A stretch of 64,000 nucleotides of DNA from Symsagittifera roscoffensis. Its lineage: Eukaryota > Xenacoelomorpha > Acoela > Convolutidae. Within the stretch, counting starts at the first letter, position 1; every line of letters begins with the position of its first letter. The notes beneath the pieces are model-generated. The model did no database searches. It saw nothing but the letters and a program-made list of their open reading frames with translations, and was not told where the DNA came from. Below, in pieces: positions 13,560 to 25,100 of this stretch. The DNA lies in the NCBI RefSeq assembly GCF_963678635.1, contig NC_087062.1, positions 31,766,704 to 31,830,703 on the forward strand, read 5' to 3'. The position numbers were made by a program, and so were the translations under genes.

Positions 13560-13825
13560 GGAAACTGGTTCGCACTTATCACTGGTTATCACTTTGGCAA
13601 TAACTGTTAATGGGGTGCCGCATAAAGTTCAACTGTGCTATCTAAATATTTGTTCATTTCACAGGCCACTGACTATCATTTCATCAACATCATCCTCATC
13701 ATCACTTTTACTCAATCAAAGGCAGCTGCTTTCATCATTGATCACAGTTCAGAAACAATCAACGCCAGAAAGCGACCCAAAATTATAAAAATCAGATCAA
13801 AGTAACATCAGCAGCTCGTCAAAAA
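13560..13825 (+). promoter_or_regulatory. Probable 5' UTR of the neuropeptide gene
   Basis: The sequence just upstream of the start codon is richer in C and in TCA/TCATC repeats than its surroundings. It contains 'gttcatttcacag' ending at about 13662, which could be an acceptor for a 5' UTR exon. An open frame at 13558-13788 ends before the real start codon and is treated as UTR. Confidence 0.35.
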
Positions 13826-13850
13826 ATGAATCCCGTCTATTTCTGCCTTG
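13826..13850 (+). CDS. Neuropeptide gene exon 1
   Basis: Encodes MNPVYFCL plus one base and is followed by a consensus GTAAGT donor at 13851. It sits in an 'aaaaaATGAA' context. Confidence 0.8.
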
Positions 13851-16800
13851 GTAAGTAGCCTCCATCCAAAATTTTTTTGTGTTTTGACATCGCCTTTTTT
13901 TTAAAGTATTTATACAATTCTTGATCTTTGAAAAAAAAAGATTTCTAAATTATATTTACTCGCGCATGGCAAAAGTACTTAACATTGATTTTTTTTCTGA
14001 TTATTATTTCAGAAACAGATATTATTATTGATATTATAAAGCAAAATCAGACGCAATCATTAACAAAAGAATGTCTGCATGCTGTCAAACATTTTCTTTT
14101 TTTCATGACCATCATGAAATACAAACTGCATGAGAACGATAAGTAATATATTTACTAAAGCAGTCGTAATAGTCCAGTGGGACTTGCTTAATGGAAACAA
14201 AATAGCCATGATACGGACAATTACAGATTCACTTTGAACAGTTATTAACTCACGTTTTGCTTTTTAAAAAATCGGCGATGACATTATTAGAAAGAAGGTT
14301 TTTTAAGATCTAAGTTTCCATTTAAGCGAGGAACAATTGAGAGCCATTTCTTTCTCAGACCAATTTCAAGTGATGAATTGATTCTTAGACTTGATCAAAA
14401 TAGAATTCTGTGCACAGTTCCAACAGCTCTGATTGAAATTACCCGGACACAAAACAAAAATGCATTTCCTCAAATTGGGTTAACTTAAGGCAAAATAATG
14501 AAAACAAGAGTTGCTAATGTATTTTTTAGAACTGATTTGTAGATTTTTTTTGCAAAATTGTTCCCCAAGTTTTCGACTCTTTGTCTGTTTCGGCTCTATT
14601 TGACTTTATTATAACTACGCAAAAATTTCCGGGTGATTTGTTAAGAAATTACATTGAAACAAGCGTCATACTCAGCCCAACGAAACAAAACTAAAACAAG
14701 TGAAGGAGCCATCAAAAAATGTAGGAGCTTGAACTAATGTTTGAAAAAATTTCATTCAAATTTTGAAGCAAACTATCCAAATTTTTGTGCTCGGAGTAGT
14801 TTTTTCTTTCAACAATTTCGACTATTGAAGTTTTCGACCAACATTTTTTATACCTTCTGAAAAACATTGCATGGATTCGTTTTCGAGATTCGTTTTCATC
14901 GCTTCCCTCGTCATCACCAACCATAGATGTTCTTTTTTCGGATTCTATGGTTGGAGGTGGGGGGGGGGGGGGGCTGATAGCCGATGTAGACACTTGTCAC
15001 GCTTGTCCATCTTGTACTCCGCCATTTACTCCTTTCGACGAGTTTCCAATTTTAAACAAATGGTTTTAGAAAAACTATTTCACCTGAAAGAAAATAATGA
15101 TGCCTGAGCTTAAAACGTTAAAGATATATATGTTTCCTCCTTGTAAAATTTGAAAAAATGACGGCTCGCATTTTTTTCAAGAAGAGTTTCGATGATTGAA
15201 AATTAATTTAAACTTCCTATATCAATGAATTAACTCAAAAAAAATTAAACTGTGAGCTTTGAGTCTTTTATCATTCAAATTTTTGAAGTTTCTTCTTCAT
15301 TACTCTGTTATTTCTAGTTTCGAGGTTGAAAAATAATGCGAACGTTTTATTTGCGCAATTCGTTTTCATGAAATCACCGTTTCAAATTGTGTGAATTTAA
15401 TTTACACCTCTATGTCAGAAAGGTTTCTATGTACAGCCAAACCCAGCCATAAACTTGAACCTGAAGGTCATTGAAAACAAAACAAATCTTTTAATTCAAG
15501 TCAACGTTATTTGAACACAACTTGGTTTAAAAAAAATAGACTTCAGCTGCGCAGTAAAGTGCCCAGGAATGTAAGTTTTCAAAAATTAAAAAAGCAAGTT
15601 ATCAAATTTTTAAAATAAGATTACAAATTATTTTGAAAGAAATTAGTTGAGCTTAGGAAACGAGAAACTTTTGATTTAATATAAAGCCAAAAAACAAGAA
15701 CAAAGCAAAATGAAAAGAAAGCAACTGCAATGCGACCTTAGTATTGAGGCTGCACAGACCGTCCTAGCCGGTTTCGCGCAGGTACAATTCCCACCTAAGT
15801 AATTTCATTGATGAAACACCAATGAACCAAACACGCCAAAACATAAAAATAAACTCTCCGTAACCGGATTCGAACCCCCTTCCCACCCAAAAAAAATTGT
15901 ATTTTGTTAGTTATTTAAGTTTATTCATAAAACCGCCTTGGCCGTCCTTGATTGACTGGTTCCCGCCAAAGTTTTTACCAAAAATGTGAACATGTTTTCA
16001 CGCAAAAATCTCGGTGCTTCGTGCTAGCCGTTGAATATTGGTTGTTCATGAATTTTTATCGAATATTTTTACAGTTTGGAAAACAGAAAGGTCACTTTTA
16101 GGCCAAAATTGGGCGGACGTAGGCAAAATTTCATCGTTTCAGAATACAATTTGAATCTATAGCTGTTTTTCATCATTGCAACAGAACTGCGAGCACAGTT
16201 TTTAGTTTAAATAATTTTTCAAAAAAATCTACTTTGAGCAAAAAAGTATCTTAGGTAACTAATTTAGTTTGGAAAAACGGTGGAACTCATGAGAGAAAAA
16301 CTGAAACATATTTTCCTCATAACATGCCAGAAAAAAAAACTAACGTAGATTGAGCACCGTTTCTTGTGTAGAAAACAATTTTAACTAAGTTTTAATGTCT
16401 GCTGTCTTTTATGTTGTACTTTCGATTGCTTTTTTTCTTTTCTCATCTCAGAACGATATTAGTTTTTAAGTGACTCCAAATTTCCGAAAACACAGTCCAT
16501 CTCATAGTAAAAAATACTTGTATATATCCGATTTAAGGTCTCAATTCTACATTAATTTAATTTTGTGCATCAGACAGCGCACTCAGTACGAAAACAATAT
16601 ATATATCAAGCAGCAATCATAATCTAAACTAAATATTTTTAACTTCCAGGAACCTTTCTATGAGCAACCACAGAACATTGTTTATGCAGTACCGTATAAA
16701 TTGATGTTTTTCTGGAATGGGAAAATTTCAGGAGAAAAAGCAAAATGAGTGAAATATCGCTCGTCAGATTTTAAGAATCCGTTATCAAATAAAGATAAAA

Positions 16801-18451
16801 CTCAGTTTTTTTTGAAATTTTTTCTAGATAAATCGTTTTTGCTCAATTTCTAACGTTATAGAAAAGTGTTAGAAATATACATGGCTATGCTTAGTTTGTA
16901 TTACACGCCATGATTTCACATCTGACTATCCAAGTTACCAGGCTATAAGCAGAACAGATTGTTTTTGATACAAACTTTGTGATTTTTCCATTGTTTTTGA
17001 AAATTTGAAAAACAAATCAGAAACTAGAAAAAAAATTGTAGTAGAGAATTGATTCATGTTTGAGAGTTATACAATTTTTCAAAATCTACGGCATTGCGAC
17101 AGTTATAAAATAAGACACACAAAAAATTGGACAATACCAATAAATTTTGAATTAAAATTGCTTTGTTAAAATTGTAAAACGAGTGCGAGAATGACTTTTT
17201 TTGATTGCCTGTTCCATTTCGGCTAAAACAATCTGATTTGCCTTTCACCACACCTAAACGTATTTTGGTTTTGATTTTCCACCATCGAAATCAAGACTGA
17301 AAAGGTTTTGAGATGACACCAAACCAAAAAACAAGTTTTCTTGTGGCTTTCAGAAAATGCCTTTAATTCTTAGTAAGAAGCATTAGACAGCTCAAACCTT
17401 GATTATGTGAGTTTATGAATTGAAGTTTTACAAAAACAAAACTTCCGCCCCCCTTTCAGGGATTCAGGGATTCGACCCCCTGCCGACCCAAAGGGTCCCC
17501 CTTTGGTACTTTTTAAGAAATCCATTTTTGGCCGACGGAGCCTGAAATTTTTCTAAAGGCGCCTTTGGCGCCAATATATACTAATTTTAATGGGAAGCGC
17601 GCGCCAAAAAAAGCGCGATTTTTTGTCAAAATTTTCCAAAAAGTGCCCAAAAACGGCTTTTTTGACCTGTTTTTTTTCTTCAAAAATTTGCCGAAAATTT
17701 GGCCAAATCAGCGTCTTCTGGCCAAAACTTTTCCAAAACATTTTGAAAACCCACCCCCCCCCCCTCGAGAAAATCCTAGATCCGCCTCTGATTTTTTCGG
17801 CTCTTCCGCGTATTGTCCTTTTCAGGCTTACAATAGCTTATATTCGGCGTTATTTGAAAAATATTTTTTTTGCAATTGTTACTGATTCAGCAGCCGGCTA
17901 TTCTTCTACACATTCTTTTGATGATTAAAATCAGTGGCAATAACTTTCATTTTCCATCAGTTGGAAAAGTATTTGGCTATAAACAGGTGTGTAGAAAAAG
18001 ATAATGCCTACAATTTTAAAAAATCTTCTACTAAGAGGTGATTCTTTTTGTTTCAGTAACTATTCTCGCTGCCTCATTGGGTGAGTCATCATACTCCACC
18101 CATCGGACTCTAACCCAAAGCCATAAGTGTGGCCCAATGCCATTCTACACAATCATGTCCATGGCCCGATCCATAGACGACTTTTGTTCAGTCTACCCTG
18201 GTGCGACAATTGAGTTAGTGGCCCAGCCAACAAACAGTGACTTCGGATTTGAATCGTACAAACAAGACGAACATAAGAAGGCGCTCGGAGTTTTCAGATT
18301 GGCCGAAAGCCAGGATCCCGAATCGATAATGGGCAAAAGGGGGAGCTATGGGAAGAGAATAGGCGTATTCAGGGTTTCCGAAGGCGGTGATAAAGACCAG
18401 GCATTATTGGGAAAAAGGGGAATCTACCACAAAAGAATGTTCAGTTCATAA
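13826..18451 (+). CDS. Neuropeptide precursor with two related amidated 17-mers
   Basis: Secretory prohormone of 139 residues, made of exons 13826-13850 and 18057-18451. Exon 1 ends after one base of a codon and exon 2 supplies the other two, giving the signal peptide MNPVYFCLVTILAASLG across a 4.2-kb intron. Residues 33 and 52 are cysteines that could form a disulfide. Dibasic sites at 82-83, 102-103, 108-109, 128-129 and 134-135 release ALGVFRLAESQDPESIM-amide (84-100), GSY-amide, IGVFRVSEGGDKDQALL-amide (110-126) and GIYH. The amidating glycines are 101, 107 and 127. The two 17-mers and the GxY[GH]KR that follows each one are an internal duplication. I do not recognise the family, so the receptor and function are unknown. 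The start is the only ATG that joins in frame to a hydrophobic leader. An ATTAAA at 18496-18501 may be the poly(A) signal. Confidence 0.85.
14712..15025 (-). pseudogene. Possible antisense exon interrupted by a poly-C run
   Basis: Reading the minus strand, an ATG at 15025 (context taaATGG) opens a frame beginning MAEYKMDKRDKCLHRLSA, which runs into 15 consecutive C. Beyond the run, the frame that looks coding is acidic and Ser-rich: TIESEKRTSMVGDDEGSDEN, then RKRIHAMFFR. It is one base out of phase with the ATG frame, and a run of 14 or 17 C would join them. A candidate donor AAG|GTATAA follows the second part. It is either a real exon with a miscalled homopolymer, a decayed exon, or chance. 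No family is recognised and no partner exon was found. Confidence 0.25.
15840..15900 (-). repeat. tRNA-like SINE head
   Basis: 'ccggattcgaaccccc' (15864-15875) fits a pol III B box, but the surrounding cloverleaf does not close. It is therefore called a SINE or tRNA relic rather than a tRNA gene. Confidence 0.45.
17440..17690. repeat. SINE-like dispersed repeat S1, best-preserved copy
   Basis: In order: B-box-like 'gggattcgacccc', the perfect hairpin CCAAAGGG-TCC-CCCTTTGG (17488-17506), the palindromic block GGCGCC-TTT-GGCGCC near 17558-17572, 'gggaagcgcgcgccaaaa', and 'ttttccaaaaagtgcccaaaa'. Copies lie at 12755-12985 and 37200-37435, with a partial at 21270-21355. Confidence 0.8.
18057..18451 (+). 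CDS. Neuropeptide gene exon 2 (mature peptides)
   Basis: Begins after 'tttgtttcag' and carries all processing sites, both 17-residue peptides and the stop codon. Its base composition is clearly less AT-rich than the intron. Confidence 0.88.
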
Positions 18452-18495
18452 TCAAAACAATAACTGAGATCTCAAAATAGGCCGGATAATTTTTT

Positions 18496-18501
18496 ATTAA
18501 A
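18496..18501 (+). terminator. Candidate poly(A) signal ATTAAA
   Basis: ATTAAA lies 45 bp after the neuropeptide stop codon. Confidence 0.4.
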
Positions 18502-19680
18502 ATTGTTTAACCAAGTTGAGTAATTGTCAAATTATCTGCCGTTGATCTGAACTGTATAATTTATTGTTTGGTGAAACGAAACTTGTTTTCAAGCTGATTT
18601 TCAAAACATTTGAAAAACCTAACTAGGTAAGAAAAGGAAACACTGTCGTCTACAGTGCTTCAACGGTGAAAGTGTTCGGAACAACGAAAAACCTCTTCAA
18701 TTATCCATGCCAGTTTTTCAAAAAAGTGTTTATTTGAAATTCATCTTTTTTTCCGACCGACAGAAACCAAAAAGACGTTTTCTGTACCAAGGTTTATTAA
18801 AAGTTATAAGAAAAGTGCGACTGTACAAATGTTATTTCTAGAGCAAGCGTGCATGAAAATGACCTATAATTCGGATAGTAAAAGAAATTTTATTCAAAGT
18901 CGATCTGCAGTTAAAAAATATGGCTAATTTAAAACGCGCTCCAAATTTCTTTTTAAAATGACAGGCCCTTAATGCTCCTCATATAGATTATTAAAATAAT
19001 TTGATTACACTCGCGGGTTAGCGAGCGAAGTGTTATGTCAAGAATCCATTTTTTTTCTAACCAACTCGCATAGCAGTGGCAGTTTGAAAGCATCTATCAT
19101 ATCTACTCCAATGGTGGGTAGTTTTTGACTATTGTCAAGTGAGCATAGAGCAGAGGCGAGGACGTGAGACTCGTAACCTTGAGGATTTACCCGCGTTGAC
19201 CTCCATAAACCAAAAAAGCTTATCTTACAATTCCATACATCAAATTTCTGGTCAAATGCTAATCATAAAATTTTCATGCATTTTAAAAAAAATCATTATG
19301 CAAACCGAAAAAAAACTGAAAAAAACTGTGAAAATTGAAAGTTGTATGACTAGCATATGTGAAAACAAACGTTTATCCAAGTAAAATTGAAATTCCCTCA
19401 AAATTTTTTTTCAACCGCAAATCGAATTTTGTGTTCCAACCAACATTTTCCAAAAAAAATTTTGCATGCAAACTTTAATTTTTCGTCCGCATAACACAGT
19501 CCTGGATACACAAAAATTGAAGTTTTTTCCCGTTTTTCTGGATAACTTTTTTCAAACAGAAATCCAGACGATCAACCCTTTGGTGACTCTAGTTTTGAGT
19601 AAGCCATGGGTTTAGTCACTTGTGTTCGGTCACGGACACATCCCAAAAAATTTGAGAAAATTTTTTAAAAAATCAACTTT
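18502..19680. other. Intergenic, tRNA-like relic only
   Basis: No protein gene seen. Around 19135-19185 a tRNA-like stretch (A-box-like TAGAGCAGAGG, then GAGACTCGTAACCTTGAGG like an anticodon arm) resembles 21620-21670, suggesting a small tRNA-derived repeat family without a clear B box. Confidence 0.4.
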
Positions 19681-19865
19681 TTGGTTTATGAAAAAATACT
19701 TGTCCTACAATTTCCATATATGAAAAAAAACTTAGCTTAGAGTTTTGTTTACATTTTCTGCGTTTACAAAGTGAGTTGTACAAAATTATTATGGAATTGT
19801 ACAAAATTGTATGATAAGCATTTTTTCATATATGAAAATTGTAGGACAAGCATTTTTGGTCAACC
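19681..19865. mobile_element. Foldback element with ~38-bp terminal inverted repeats
   Basis: 'aaaaaatacttgtcctacaa' near 19691 continues to 'tatgaaaaaa'. It is matched in reverse by 'ttttttcatatatgaaaatt' near 19821 continuing to 'gtaggacaagcattttt', with only a couple of mismatches. The terminus 'ggttgaccaaaaatgc' (reverse) is shared with the foldback at 9664. Confidence 0.75.
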
Positions 19866-20070
19866 AGGGTATGTTCAATTCCAGTACAACTTAAAACTTT
19901 AAAGTCCAAATTTGATTTTTAGTTTTCTTTTTTTTTCTTTATTTCATCTTTTAATTTGTTTCAAGCTACTTTTTGCCGTTTTCTTGCCTGTGATTGCGAA
20001 GGCCAGCTTCGCGTCAACTTAGATTATAAAATTTTATCTTTTTGTTTTTCCCCGACATCCAAATTACAAT

Positions 20071-20606
20071 AACAAAACTGCTCGTATCAGGGCGAAGCCC
20101 TAAATGTTTCGACTGCTTTTTAACGTCTATGGAGCAGTTTTAACCTGAAAAAAAATATATATAATAAAATAAGATGAAATTTTTTTAAAAGTTTGAGTTT
20201 TTTTGTGAAAATTCCCCCCCCCCCCCCCGCTTGCCTTTAAAAGTACAAAGTGGTAGATTAGGCAAATAACGTGAGGCAGTTAAGGCAAAGGAAGTTAAGG
20301 CAAATAACGTGTTTCAACCAATTTGAAACGATTTTTAAGATGGATTAAATCTCTGCTGACGCGTTAATAGCGCGAAATATATCGCGCGTTAATTGTCCCA
20401 AATTGGCAGAAACGGCAATCTTTAAAACCCTTATAAGTTTATGAAAAATGACCACAGGTGAAATATCAAATTTAAGCTCAGGAAAACAATACCATTTGAA
20501 TGATATATAAAATTCCATCAAAAATGGCTAGTTAAAAATTTTAAATTTGTCTATAGAAAAAAACCACCCCGAGCACAAAAATACCTTTACTTTCGTTTCG
20601 AAAGTC
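20071..20606 (+). mobile_element. Non-autonomous dispersed element, copy 2
   Basis: Opposite orientation to the copy at 7917-8422. It begins with the ~68-bp hairpin module and ends with CTTTCGTTTCGAAAGTCGGA. A 15-C run (20214-20228) and extra sequence near 20215-20320 are not shared with the other copy. A partial hairpin module follows directly at 20611, as if two copies were in tandem. Confidence 0.7.
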
Positions 20607-20669
20607 GGAACAACAAGACTGCTCGTATCAGTGCAAAGCCCTAAATGCTCTGATTATCCATAAACTGGT

Positions 20670-21894
20670 CTCGAATTGTTTTTGCTTAATCCGATAATGA
20701 CAAACTATGAATTTTAAGCCGAATATTAAGAACCGTGTATGAAACTAATAAGACCAATTTGCGTGCCTCAATTGAATTTGGAACGATTTTGTTGAACGGG
20801 ATAATTCGACACGCGTAAATAATGCGCGTTGAATTTTCAGTATCAAAATATCACAGTGTTCTTTTAGTCAGGTTTGTCTATTTGTGAGCGTTTCACAGCA
20901 ATCTGTAAGTCAGAATATTCTAGTGGTGAGCGCGCCTCTACTCACGAAGATCTATGGATTAATCCGCTGAGGGTAAATTTTTGAGAGTTGGTCTGAATTC
21001 TGAATAAAAAAACCATCCCGAGCACATACAAGACTTACTTTCCTTGAAAATTGGAACAATAAGTATTAAATTGGCGTCGTACAGGGAGTTATTAAAATTT
21101 TTGATCGATTCGTTTTTGTCTTCAAAATGCAATGTACAGAAGTATGTGTTCACGTTTTAGACATATGGGGAATTATTTTACCAAATAGTTTGTTAATTCA
21201 AAATGGAACAATTTGGAGCGCAAAATAATTTGTGATGTCAGCTTCATCGGAGCGGCATTAGGAAGAAGGTATTATTTTGTACAATTTTACAAAAAACTTA
21301 ATTTTTTGATCAAAACCTTCCAAAAACTGTCCAAAAACGGCGTGCTTGGCCTTTTTTTGAATGTTTCCTCTTTTTACAGTAGTTTTCAATTTTTTATTTT
21401 GTTTTTAAAACTTCCCTACGCGCTCGATTTCAAATACCAAGTGCGATATTTTCATTTACTTACAGTTTTTTTTAGAACTATTAAGTTGACTCAGTTGACT
21501 GAAATCAATAGGTAAAAATTAATATGTCGCACACGCTACGCGCTTACATAAAACTGGACAAAAAGAAATCATTATGCAAAAGTTCTGTCGAAAATGGTAT
21601 ATAAAAAAGTTGAGAAATTGTCAAAGTGAACATGGAGCTGAGGCAAAGACAGGAGACTCGTAGCCTTCTGGATTTGTGCTCTTCCCTCCCTAGTTTTAAA
21701 AAGTCAAAATTCGAACCAATTCCCTTCACAGAATCAAACACAGAAAATGAATTTTTTCTATCTTTTTCTCTAATTCATCTAAAACCAGTGTTCGTCCACA
21801 CTTGCAATTATTGGATCTGAATTTTACATATGATGTATTATAAAACTAATAATGAATGACAACTGAAAATTTGGTTACAACTTGGTGGCTGGAA
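20670..21894. other. Intergenic between converging genes
   Basis: No supported gene. A partial S1 repeat lies at 21270-21355 and a tRNA-like relic at 21620-21670 (GAGCTGAGGC, then GGAGACTCGTAGCC). The 3' end of the GIY-YIG gene abuts this stretch. Confidence 0.4.
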
Positions 21895-22170
21895 CTAAAC
21901 ATGCATAACATCATCAGTCTCATCAGCGCTCTCATGAGTAGGTGACTCGTAACGGTCCTCCAGCGTCCACAGACCCCTCAAGCTTTCCAGGGGTGCGTTG
22001 AATCGAGGCACCTTGTGACTGGTGGCGATGAATTCGTCAACACATTCGTCAATAAGCTCTTCGGGACAGACACTGGTACACCAGCGAACTCTAATTCGAT
22101 TCTTGTTTGCCGGATTTACGAGAAACATTGCCAGCTGGTCACTTGCACATTCTTCCCAGCCGAACAGTAC
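21895..22170 (-). CDS. GIY-YIG-like gene exon 3 (C-terminus)
   Basis: Acceptor 'cttttttcag' precedes VLFGWEEC. It encodes residues 122-212 with the helix (ECVDEFI) and PRFN of the fold, and the stop is TAG at 21897-21895. Confidence 0.8.
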   Translation of the reverse strand, partial: VLFGWEECASDQLAMFLVNPANKNRIRVRWCTSVCPEELIDECVDEFIATSHKVPRFNAPLESLRGLWTLEDRYESPTHESADETDDVMHV

Positions 22171-25100
22171 CTGAAAAAAGCTAGTTATTGAAAATTGTTT
22201 TCACTAAGGCGTTCAAGATTACTAAACGGTCTTATGAAACGATATGGCGAGATATTTTAGTTGCCGAAAAAGTACTTCGATTGTTACAAATTTCTGATTC
22301 ATAGTGCGAAAAGCAATAAGTCTGGTTCAAAGTTTCGGGTTAACTTATTTACTTTTTTGGTACAAGTTTTAACTTCGCATTTTAAAAAATGTAGTCATAC
22401 TAAATTTGTTTTCAAGAAGGAGCAATTAATTTATAGTTTACAAAACCGATGCTTAAAAATTGCCATGTTAGAAGAACAGCAAAAAGGCCAGTTAGCTGCC
22501 TATCGAGTGGTGCCTTCGTTGATATTCTCATCGTGAACTGATAGTTGCTTTCAACTTACGGGTAGAATAGTTTCCCTCAAAGTTGTCTCTGATCCCGTGT
22601 GACCTATGTACACAATGTCCACATTTGACACGAATGCGGCTGACTTCACGACTCCTATCTGGTAAAGACCAGAGGCGATGGGTGCGATTGAGAGTGCCTC
22701 GTCACGTGACATCCATGCGCCAGCCTCCGCCTTCCACTTGGCCGAGTGGAAAACTCGCTGGAGTGCCAGATAATCACCGGAGCTGAGGAAGCGAAATCAT
22801 AAAAAGGTTCCTATTTACAGAGAGCCGAAAATGGAAGGATCTGGGGCAAATTTAAGTGGAAAAGGGCGGCATATTTTGGGTAGTACTTCCAAAAACGTGC
22901 CAGAACACGGACTTTTTGTCTAACTATGTTGCAAAATTTGCCTGGGGAAAAAGGTTTTTGGCTAAGAAGGGTTTTAAATGGCTACCATTTTCAGCTCAGA
23001 CCACTAACTTTCATGCTTCTTCAAAAAAAAGAATTAAAAAAATCTTTCGTCTTAAATCAACGGTTTTTTTCATTCGATCAATCAATAGTTTGAAATGTAC
23101 TTTCTTCCCAAAAAAAATCTTGGAAAATAAAAACCCAACAATTCCAACTGAGTTCACATTTTCAACTTCGTTGTAATTTTCGTCTTTTTTTAGTTAATTT
23201 GATCAAAAGCTAATTAGGCTGCTGGATAAAATGTTACTTTGTCGCAGCTAATTCTACTTTATACAGTTGGAAGAATAAGAGAATAAAAGTGAATTAATCT
23301 AAAGTTAAATCATTAAAAAGTGACGAAGCATTCTCTCCGCCGGAGATGATGAGAGAGTGAAGGTCAGACGTAAGTGATACATAAATCATTAGCTAAACTA
23401 GAATAGATATTAAGTGGAATCACATCATTCCTCTAAGCAGGAAAAAATTCAAATTGCAAAATTAACTAATTAACTAACTAACTGCTCATTTTCTCCCTTT
23501 CAGGAAACAAAATGAAATTTTAAGCGTCATAAGTGAACTATGTTAGGGTTAAGATTATCGAATGGATTCAATTTAGGAGATTCAACGATATGAAATTAAT
23601 ATATGAATTAGAATAGGTAACCAACATCCGCCGGATGTAAACGAAGTTAAATTCCTTGAAATGTAACTGAGTCAATATGGAATCAGCGAGCTGGAGTAAG
23701 TAGGTTACTGCTACAATTTAAAGATAGACAATCATTAAGCTGGATATACACTCTGATCCGAAGGAATGATAAGGTTAGTCTAAGTAATATAACAATCCAA
23801 AGAGTTTTGTAATAAATGGACAGCACCGAAAAGGCAAAAAAACTTGTAAACAGTTTTATGAATTAGCAGTTTTTATAGCAGTTTATAAAGTTTTCAAGTT
23901 CTGCATTAAATAGTTCGCTAGCAAGGTCCATGTTTCCGTCGCAATTGTCGATAGCGATTCTTAACGATTCGTCGGTCAAAGAAGAGGAGTGTATGTCTGA
24001 CGAAGAGGGGTCTGAAAAAACGGTCACTGCCTCCAAAGGAGTTTTCTGGTGAGACGAATAAGAAGTTTCGTTGAGGTTGTTATCCAGGACAATGGGGTTT
24101 GATGCAGAGCCAGAATTTTCTTGAGATTTATTGATAACACCTTTATAATAGCAATTACCGTAAAATTTCGGCAGGCCCTTTTTTCGACTTGAACGACGTA
24201 GGGTGGTTCATTACCGGAATTAAATGGAGGCTGAACGGTTGAAATTGCTTCATCAGACGAGTCAACCATCTCGTAAGCCGGGAAGTTCACTGGCGGATCC
24301 TCGTTGATTGTTTTTGCTGAAATATCCTTCGGGCCCGTTTCTTGTGAGGTCGCAATTGGTTCCGCCGGGATGATGCTGCTTGGGCACTGTGATGTTATCA
24401 ACTCGTCGTCTTGGCTATCGTTCAAAATCTCATCCTTAATGTTATTTTTTGCTTTACGAGATTTAGCAGTGTTATTATTGCGCTTTAGGTCATTTAGTGA
24501 ATCGGAAATAATTCGGTTCCTAACCACGTCTCTAGACGGAAAACCTCCAGCTATCCATTCCCAATCGCTAATATTGGAGGTAACCGAAGGAACAAACATG
24601 GACACGTCAGAAGCAAGATAACCTGGAATACTAGTCGATTTCTTAGATCGTGGTGGCTGTCATCGAGTAGGGTTGTTCTATTTGATTTTTCTATTTGATA
24701 AGGGTAATTCTATTTGATTCCTGGTCTTCGGTTGTTGATTTCTTGGTTAATTCGATTTTCAGAGTTTCGCACGTCTCGGACCTTTTTCAACATTAGGGTT
24801 AGAAAGTATGGGAACGGTATGTTGCCTCTAAAAGATCGAATTTTTGAAGAATTTGATTTAGGAATAGCGATGTCTGTTTTTCTGATTATTTTTCCATCGG
24901 ATAATTCTACAGTCGTACTGGAGGTATTTCTGATTTTTTGATTTAACACTTTTAAAACGGATTTCCATTGATGCTCTCGTTCTTTTTCCGAAAAATTTTA
25001 CCTTTATATGGACTTTGGAGGGGCATTCTACACGAGGAGGTTTTTGAGGGAGACGGGTAATTTGATTCGAATTCCTTCTCTGTAGGTGTCTGATTCTTCA

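Larger units (their letters stand above)
13851..18056 (+). other. Intron of the neuropeptide gene
   Basis: The 4.2-kb intron runs from GTAAGT to a 'tctttttgtttcag' acceptor. It holds a tRNA-like SINE head (15864-15875), an S1 SINE copy (17440-17690), a 15-G run (14959-14973) and a possible antisense exon (14712-15025). The rest shows nothing recognisable. Confidence 0.75.

Noticed and set aside
13558-13788. 76-codon frame upstream of the neuropeptide start
   Set aside because: It lies in the probable 5' UTR, has TCATCA low complexity and ends before the ATG.
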